64,000 bases of DNA. Origin: NAT127 sp041655035 (lineage in GTDB: Bacteria > Pseudomonadota > Gammaproteobacteria > Pseudomonadales > Porticoccaceae). Positions 59,623 to 64,000 of the stretch are shown here, piece after piece; positions within the stretch are counted from its first letter, which is position 1, and each line of letters starts with the position of its first letter. Made by a program: the position numbers and the translations under genes. The notes under the pieces were generated by a model that saw only the letters and a list, made by a program, of their open reading frames with translations, made no database searches and was not told the origin of the DNA. The stretch spans positions 1 to 64,000 of the forward strand of contig JBAZCN010000004.1 in the NCBI GenBank assembly GCA_041655035.1. The letters are read 5' to 3'.

Positions 59623-60270
59623 ATGGACCAACCAGCCGCCGACCGCATCGTGGTCAAGACTTTTCCTGTGGGGCCATTGCAATGCAACTGTTCCATCATC
59701 GGTGACACCCTGATGGGCAAGGCCTTGCTGGTCGACCCGGGTGGCGACGCCGAGCTGATCCTCAATGAGCTCGGCGCTCTCGGCCTCCAGGTGGTGGCCA
59801 TCATCCACACCCACGCCCACCTCGACCATATCCTCGCCGCCGGTGAGATCAGGAAGGCCACGGGCGCGCCCATTTATCTCCATGAGGAGGATATGTTTCT
59901 GTGGGAAGGCGTCGAGGAGCAGTGCCGTCGGTTTGGCTTTCCGCCGATCAAGCTGCCCGAGCCGGACCACTTTCTCGATGATGAGCACGATCTGGGCTGT
60001 TGTGGCGGCGTCGCCCTGCACACCCCGGGGCACACCCCGGGCTCGACCAGCTTCTGGTTCGCGGAGAACAAGACACTGGTGGCGGGGGACACCCTGTTCC
60101 GCGGCAGCATCGGCCGCACCGACCTGTGGGGCGGCGATTTCGACACCATCGTCAGTTCGATTCGCAATCGGCTCTACACCCTCGACGACGATGCCCTGGT
60201 CATCACCGGCCATGGCCCGGCGACCCGCATCGGTATCGAGAAGGAAACCAACATGTTCGTCCGCGGCTGA
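59623..60270 (+). CDS. Metallo-beta-lactamase-fold hydrolase (YcbL/glyoxalase II-like)
   Basis: A 215-residue cytoplasmic enzyme. Metal motifs are HTHAHLDH (residues about 63-70), HTPGHTPGS, GDTLFRGSIGRTDL and GHGP, typical of the glyoxalase II branch of the superfamily. It lacks the C-terminal helical domain of true GloB, so the YcbL-type thioester hydrolase is the best match. The start at 59623 follows ACGGAGGG. Confidence 0.88.
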   Translation: MDQPAADRIVVKTFPVGPLQCNCSIIGDTLMGKALLVDPGGDAELILNELGALGLQVVAIIHTHAHLDHILAAGEIRKATGAPIYLHEEDMFLWEGVEEQCRRFGFPPIKLPEPDHFLDDEHDLGCCGGVALHTPGHTPGSTSFWFAENKTLVAGDTLFRGSIGRTDLWGGDFDTIVSSIRNRLYTLDDDALVITGHGPATRIGIEKETNMFVRG

Positions 60271-60279
60271 GGCCTTGTC

Positions 60280-60903
60280 ATGCGACAACAGATTCTGACC
60301 ATGCTGGAACTGCAGGATGCCATGAACAGCAAGGTCCATCCGCAATGGCGCAGCCAGGGCTACGCCTGGTACCGGGCAATCTGGGTGGAATGCGCCGAAC
60401 TGATGGAGCACCACGGCTGGAAATGGTGGAAGAAACAGTCTCCGGACAAAGATCAGGTGGTGCTGGAACTGGTCGATATCTGGCATTTCGGGCTGAGTGT
60501 CCTGCTGCTCGACGGCAAAAGCCATGAGCAGATCGCCGACCAGGTGGCGCAGGTTCTCGCCGCCGGGCAAGCGGCGGGGGATTTTCTCGACGCCATCGAG
60601 CGCTTCACCGCGGCGACACTGGCCGAGCGTCATTTCGACGTGTCGCTGTTCGCCGCGCTGATGGCCTGCGCCGACCTGCCTTTCGACGAGCTTTACGCCC
60701 GTTACGTGGGCAAGAACGTGCTCAATATCTTTCGCCAGGACCAGGGCTACCAGAGCGGCACATACCGCAAAACCTGGCAGGGCCGGGAGGACAACGAGCA
60801 CCTGATGGAGATACTCAATCAGCTCGATCGCGCCAGCCACAGCTTCCGCGAGGATCTCTACCGCTCGCTGGAATTGCGCTACCGGGCCGATGTTGACCGC
60901 TGA
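60280..60903 (+). CDS. Dimeric all-alpha dUTPase-like NTP pyrophosphatase
   Basis: A 207-residue enzyme of the MazG/dimeric dUTPase superfamily. The magnesium-binding motifs are VECAELMEH (ExxE) and LELVDIWHFG (ExxD). The segment HPQWRSQGYAWYRAIW and a later KNVLNIFRQDQGYQ...YRKTW match dimeric dUTPases. It would remove dUTP and supply dUMP. It starts 9 bases after the preceding hydrolase gene and ends before the mdh promoter. Confidence 0.85.
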   Translation: MRQQILTMLELQDAMNSKVHPQWRSQGYAWYRAIWVECAELMEHHGWKWWKKQSPDKDQVVLELVDIWHFGLSVLLLDGKSHEQIADQVAQVLAAGQAAGDFLDAIERFTAATLAERHFDVSLFAALMACADLPFDELYARYVGKNVLNIFRQDQGYQSGTYRKTWQGREDNEHLMEILNQLDRASHSFREDLYRSLELRYRADVDR

Positions 60904-60912
60904 TCATTTGCA

Positions 60913-60943
60913 TTGATGAAAATCGTGCTCGTTTCCGTATAAT
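60913..60943 (+). promoter_or_regulatory. Candidate mdh promoter
   Basis: TTGATG (60913-60918), 19-base spacer and perfect TATAAT (60938-60943), about 45 bases upstream of mdh. The spacer is longer than ideal. Confidence 0.55.
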
Positions 60944-60991
60944 GCGGGCACCCTAACCAAACAACCTCCTACAACGACGCGGAGAGAGCCT

Positions 60992-61972
60992 GTGAAAGCA
61001 CCTGTACGTGTTGCCGTGACTGGCGCGGCCGGACAAATCAGTTATTCCCTTCTGTTCAGAATAGCGGCTGGCGAAATGCTGGGCCCGGATCAGCCGGTCA
61101 TCCTGCAAATGCTCGAAATCACCCCGGCGCTGGAAGCTCTGCAAGGTGTTGCCATGGAGCTCGACGACTGCGCATTCCCGCTGTTGGCGGGCATGGTTCA
61201 GACCGACGACCCCAACATTGCCTTCAAGGACGCCGACTATGCCCTGCTGGTGGGTGCCCGGCCCCGCGGCCCGGGCATGGAGCGCAAGGATCTGCTCGAG
61301 GCCAACGCCGCGATCTTCTCCGTCCAGGGCAAGGCCATCAATGACCACGCCAGCCGCAACATCAAGGTGCTGGTGGTGGGCAACCCCGCCAATACCAACG
61401 CCCTGATCGCCCAGCGCAACGCGCCGGACCTCGACCCCCGCCAGTTCACCGCGATGATGCGGCTCGACCACAATCGCGCCCGCACTCAGCTGGCGCAGCA
61501 GACCGGCACCAGCATCAACAATGTCACCAACATCACCATCTGGGGCAACCACTCCTCCACCCAGTACCCCGATATTCACCACGCCAAGGTCAATGGCCAG
61601 GCCGCCATCGATCTGGTGGAGCAGAGCTGGTATGAAGACACCTTCATTCCCGTCGTCCAGCAGCGCGGTGCCGCCATCATCAAGGCGCGCGGCGCCTCCA
61701 GTGCCGCCTCCGCCGCCAATGCCGCCATCGGCCATATGCGTACCTGGGCCCTGGGTTCGCCGGAAGGCGACTGGGTGAGCATGGGTGTCTATTCCGACGG
61801 CAGCTACGGCATTCAGCAGGGTTTGATCTACTCCTTCCCCTGCGTCTGCAAGGACGGCGACTGGCAGATCGTCCAGGGCCTCGAAATCAATGACTTTTCC
61901 CGGGCGCGCATGGCGGCCAGCGAAAACGAGCTCAGTGAAGAGCGCGATGCGGTGAGCCATCTGCTGCCCTGA
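60992..61972 (+). CDS. mdh: Malate dehydrogenase
   Basis: A 326-residue NAD-dependent enzyme of the citric acid cycle. The dinucleotide motif VTGAAGQISYSLLFRIAAGE is at the N-terminus, substrate arginines occur in GARPRGPGMERKD and RLDHNRA, and the catalytic His in WGNHSSTQYPD (about residue 187). It is of the cytosolic-type (Burkholderia/plant NADP-like) branch rather than the E. coli type. The start is GTG at 60992 after GGAGAGAG. Its own promoter and a strong terminator make it monocistronic. Confidence 0.96.
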   Translation: MKAPVRVAVTGAAGQISYSLLFRIAAGEMLGPDQPVILQMLEITPALEALQGVAMELDDCAFPLLAGMVQTDDPNIAFKDADYALLVGARPRGPGMERKDLLEANAAIFSVQGKAINDHASRNIKVLVVGNPANTNALIAQRNAPDLDPRQFTAMMRLDHNRARTQLAQQTGTSINNVTNITIWGNHSSTQYPDIHHAKVNGQAAIDLVEQSWYEDTFIPVVQQRGAAIIKARGASSAASAANAAIGHMRTWALGSPEGDWVSMGVYSDGSYGIQQGLIYSFPCVCKDGDWQIVQGLEINDFSRARMAASENELSEERDAVSHLLP

Positions 61973-62038
61973 TCCGGGCGCCGCTGCGACAGGCAGCGCT
62001 TTGGCTATTGTTCGAGCCACTGGGCCTCGAACGAAGAT

Positions 62039-62063
62039 AAAAGCCCCCGCGAGGGGGCTTTTT
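62039..62063. terminator. Bidirectional terminator between mdh and rsmE
   Basis: AAAAGCCCCC-GCGA-GGGGGCTTTTT at 62039-62063 serves both convergent genes. Two further stems lie just upstream (61982-61998 and 62010-62032). Confidence 0.88.
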
Positions 62064-62097
62064 GATGCGCGGCCTGTTGTGCCGGATTAGCGGCGGG

Positions 62098-62808
62098 TCA
62101 GCAATACAACCGCCCGATCAACACCGGTATCGCTGTCTCGACCCTGAGGATGCGCGCCCCGAGGGTGACGCTCTCGAAACCGCACTCGCCGAGCTTGTCC
62201 ACTTCATAGGGAATGAACCCGCCCTCGGGGCCGATCGCCAGGGTCAGCGGCCGGTTGGCCGCTATCGGGCAGGGCGCCGCGCTGTAGGGGTGGGCCACCA
62301 GCGGTGTCGTACCGGCGATGACGGCCGGCAGCTGATCTTCGACAAACGGCTTGAAGCGTTTGTGGAGGCACACCACAGGCAGCCGGGTATCGCCGCCCTG
62401 TTCCAGCCCGAGCAGGAGCTGTTGGTGAATGGCCGCGGCGTCGAGCCAGGGTGTTTGCCAGTAGCTCTTCTCCACGCGGTAGCTGTTGATCAGGTGCAGT
62501 TCCGCCACCCCGAGGGTGGCGATGGTTTGCAGTATCCGGCGCAGCATTTTGGGGCGGGGCAGCGCCAGCACCAGCTTGACGGGCAGGGGAGGGGGTGGCG
62601 GGCCGGTGAGGTCGACCTGGATTTCGATGCCGTCACCGGTGTCTGCCAGCACCGTGCCGGTGCCGATCTGGCCGTTGAGCTCGCCGACCTTGAGGGTATC
62701 TCCAGGACGAGCGTCGAGATACTGGCGCAGGTGCTGCAACTGCCGCCCCGCGACCAGAATCCGGTTGTCGCGAGAGCGGTCGGAGGCACTGAAAAGGAGA
62801 AGGTTCAA
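62098..62808 (-). CDS. rsmE: 16S rRNA m3U1498 methyltransferase RsmE
   Basis: An SPOUT methyltransferase of about 236 residues. The N-terminal PUA-like domain (LVAGRQLQHLRQYLDARPGD) is followed by the trefoil-knot domain with LAIGPEGGFIPYEVD and LGARILRVETA, the S-adenosylmethionine-binding signatures. I favour a TTG at 62808, giving MNLLLFSASDRSRD as in homologues, over an ATG 42 bases upstream. Confidence 0.9.
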   Translation of the reverse strand: MNLLLFSASDRSRDNRILVAGRQLQHLRQYLDARPGDTLKVGELNGQIGTGTVLADTGDGIEIQVDLTGPPPPPLPVKLVLALPRPKMLRRILQTIATLGVAELHLINSYRVEKSYWQTPWLDAAAIHQQLLLGLEQGGDTRLPVVCLHKRFKPFVEDQLPAVIAGTTPLVAHPYSAAPCPIAANRPLTLAIGPEGGFIPYEVDKLGECGFESVTLGARILRVETAIPVLIGRLYC

Positions 62809-62929
62809 TGTCCATATCCGTGTTTGCCGTTGGGCCCGGCAATCTAGCACAGATCACAGCCATGGAAAGAGCGGCGTAATCCCTCCTCGCCCAGCGGGCC
62901 AATCCCCGCTTCCACTTCTCGCCGGGGTG

Positions 62930-63343
62930 CTATTCCTGATCCGCCAGCAGGGCGGTCAGTACCCGGCAGGCATCGGTTTCGGTGAATATCCCCGCCAGTT
63001 CCCCCTGGTTCAGGGCAATGACCACTCCCATCCGGCGCTCGGCCATCACCCCCACCACTTTCTCCAGAGGGTCGTTGATATCCGCCGCGAAGGCGCGGGC
63101 CGGGGCGATATCGCTTACCAGCAGTTCTTCTCCCATTTTGATCCGGTGGGCGGGGAGGGTGAAGCGCTTGATATCCTCATTGGAAATCACCGATTCCACC
63201 AGGGTTCCATCCATCACCGGGAGGTGATTCACGCGAAGGTCATCCATCTGCGCTTTGGCCTCGGAGAGAGTGGCGTGGATGGGAATGGTCAGCGGTGACG
63301 GCGTCATCACGTCACCCAGCGTCAGCTTTCTACCCTTAACCAT
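62930..63343 (-). CDS. Tandem CBS-domain protein
   Basis: A 137-residue stand-alone pair of CBS domains (first about 12-65 with LTLGDVMTPSPLTIP and VNHLPVMD; second about 75-137 with VVGVMAERRMGVVIALNQGE and LAGIFTETDACRVL). Such proteins bind adenosine nucleotides and act as energy sensors or regulators; no effector domain is attached. The ATG at 63343 is used rather than one 30 bases upstream. Confidence 0.85.
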   Translation of the reverse strand: MVKGRKLTLGDVMTPSPLTIPIHATLSEAKAQMDDLRVNHLPVMDGTLVESVISNEDIKRFTLPAHRIKMGEELLVSDIAPARAFAADINDPLEKVVGVMAERRMGVVIALNQGELAGIFTETDACRVLTALLADQE

Positions 63344-63422
63344 GTGATTCTCCAGCAAGGGTGCTCTTCGCAATTCTAGTCAAGGATCGGGGCTTTGCTG
63401 TCCCTGATCGATGGCGCCAGGA

Positions 63423-63821
63423 TCAGTTGCGGTTTTTGAGCTCTGCCTTCAGGGCCTTGATCTCCTCGTCGCTGATGGGGCTGAAGTTACCGAGCCCGCA
63501 ACTGGCGCCGGGGTAATATCCGCCACCATAGCTTTCGAGGACGCTGATGATGTCGAGGCTGCACAACTGACTCAGGGAGGTCTTGTACATGATGGGCTTG
63601 TTGCGATGCAGGCTGCCGCAACTGTTGGGCAGGGTATTCAGGAAATGCTCGCGCCCCTGCATCCTGAACAGGATATGTTGCTTGTCGAGCACCTGGATAT
63701 TGTTGATCTGGTTGAGAGGAATGCATTTCTTGTCGGCGCTGTCGTCTTCCGCAAAGACGGAAGTTCCGGCAAGGACGGCAATCAGAGCGATGGCGGCACT
63801 GGACAGATGGAAGGAACGCAT
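63423..63821 (-). CDS. Small exported protein, possibly DUF6491 family
   Basis: A 132-residue protein with a Sec signal peptide (about 1-24, cleavage after VFA). The mature part has cysteines in KKCIPLNQIN, NSCGSLH, QLCSLDII and ASCGLGNF. The pattern of C-I-x-L followed by ILFRMQGREHFLNTLPNSC and IMYKTSLSQLC resembles the DUF6491 family as I recall it. It is probably periplasmic with disulfides. The remaining 63822-64000 shows no gene. Confidence 0.7.
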   Translation of the reverse strand: MRSFHLSSAAIALIAVLAGTSVFAEDDSADKKCIPLNQINNIQVLDKQHILFRMQGREHFLNTLPNSCGSLHRNKPIMYKTSLSQLCSLDIISVLESYGGGYYPGASCGLGNFSPISDEEIKALKAELKNRN

Positions 63822-64000
63822 GGCAAACCCCCTTGCTCAAGATAATGAATGTTGACATACACCTGTTGCCGGGTGGATGGCAGACAACTCAGTGGACACC
63901 CCAGTAGACAACGGCGCGGCCTTTTTGATCCTTCTCGCCGACACCAGACAGTGTTGGCCTGTATAGGGCGCCTGTCAATCTGGGTGGTTGCCCGGTTGTT

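Overview
The window is a high-GC (about 60-65% by eye), densely coded stretch of a gammaproteobacterial chromosome. Its backbone carries Na+-NQR, LolCDE, MsbA/LpxK/KdsB, RNase E, the fab cluster and PilZ/TatD genes. From memory, the gene order nqr - lol - comEC - lpxK - kdsB - ptp - murB ... rne - rluC - HAD - maf - yceD - rpmF - plsX - fabD - fabG - acpP - pabC - mltG - tmk - holB - pilZ - tatD is the one known in Pseudomonas. A marine or environmental relative outside the enterics fits best; no species is assigned.

Layout. 0.1-1.1 kb: AraC-type regulator. 1.2-8.6 kb: the Na+-translocating NADH:quinone reductase operon nqrABCDEF with its maturation genes apbE (flavin transferase) and nqrM (iron delivery). 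8.6-11.8 kb: lolCDE lipoprotein release. 11.8-13.6 kb: two minus-strand membrane/lipase genes. 13.7-22.1 kb: comEC, a decayed exbB remnant, then msbA-lpxK-kdsB-ptp-murB-alkB (envelope and LPS supply). 22.1-25.2 kb: uvrY-uvrC-pgsA. 25.6-29.4 kb: universal stress protein, tRNA-Cys, a tRNA-Leu(UAA) gene interrupted by a 241-nt group I intron, and three small metabolic or hypothetical genes. 29.5-32.7 kb: a large MscS-family channel.

33.1-44.3 kb is an integrated element of about 11.1 kb inserted at the 3' end of tRNA-Ser(UGA) and bounded by 15-bp direct repeats. It encodes a tyrosine integrase, an AlpA-type regulator, an AEP primase-VapE-type helicase fusion, an iteron-like candidate origin, a serine-recombinase-like protein that seems to lack the catalytic serine, small and large terminase subunits, several unknown small proteins, and a convergent restriction-modification pair. 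No capsid, portal or tail gene is visible. The best reading is a phage satellite or a strongly reduced prophage that carries its own replication, packaging and defence functions.

44.3-64 kb returns to the backbone: rne (minus) divergent from rluC-HAD, maf, yceD-rpmF-plsX-fabD-fabG-acpP, pabC-mltG-tmk-holB-pilZ-tatD, a metallo-beta-lactamase-fold hydrolase, an all-alpha dUTPase-like gene, mdh, and on the minus strand rsmE, a CBS-domain protein and a small exported protein. Genes often found in this neighbourhood in relatives (exbD, the Trm112/ycaR-like gene, sppA, fabF) are missing at their usual places.

The two strongest second-look targets are the satellite-like element and the group I intron in tRNA-Leu.
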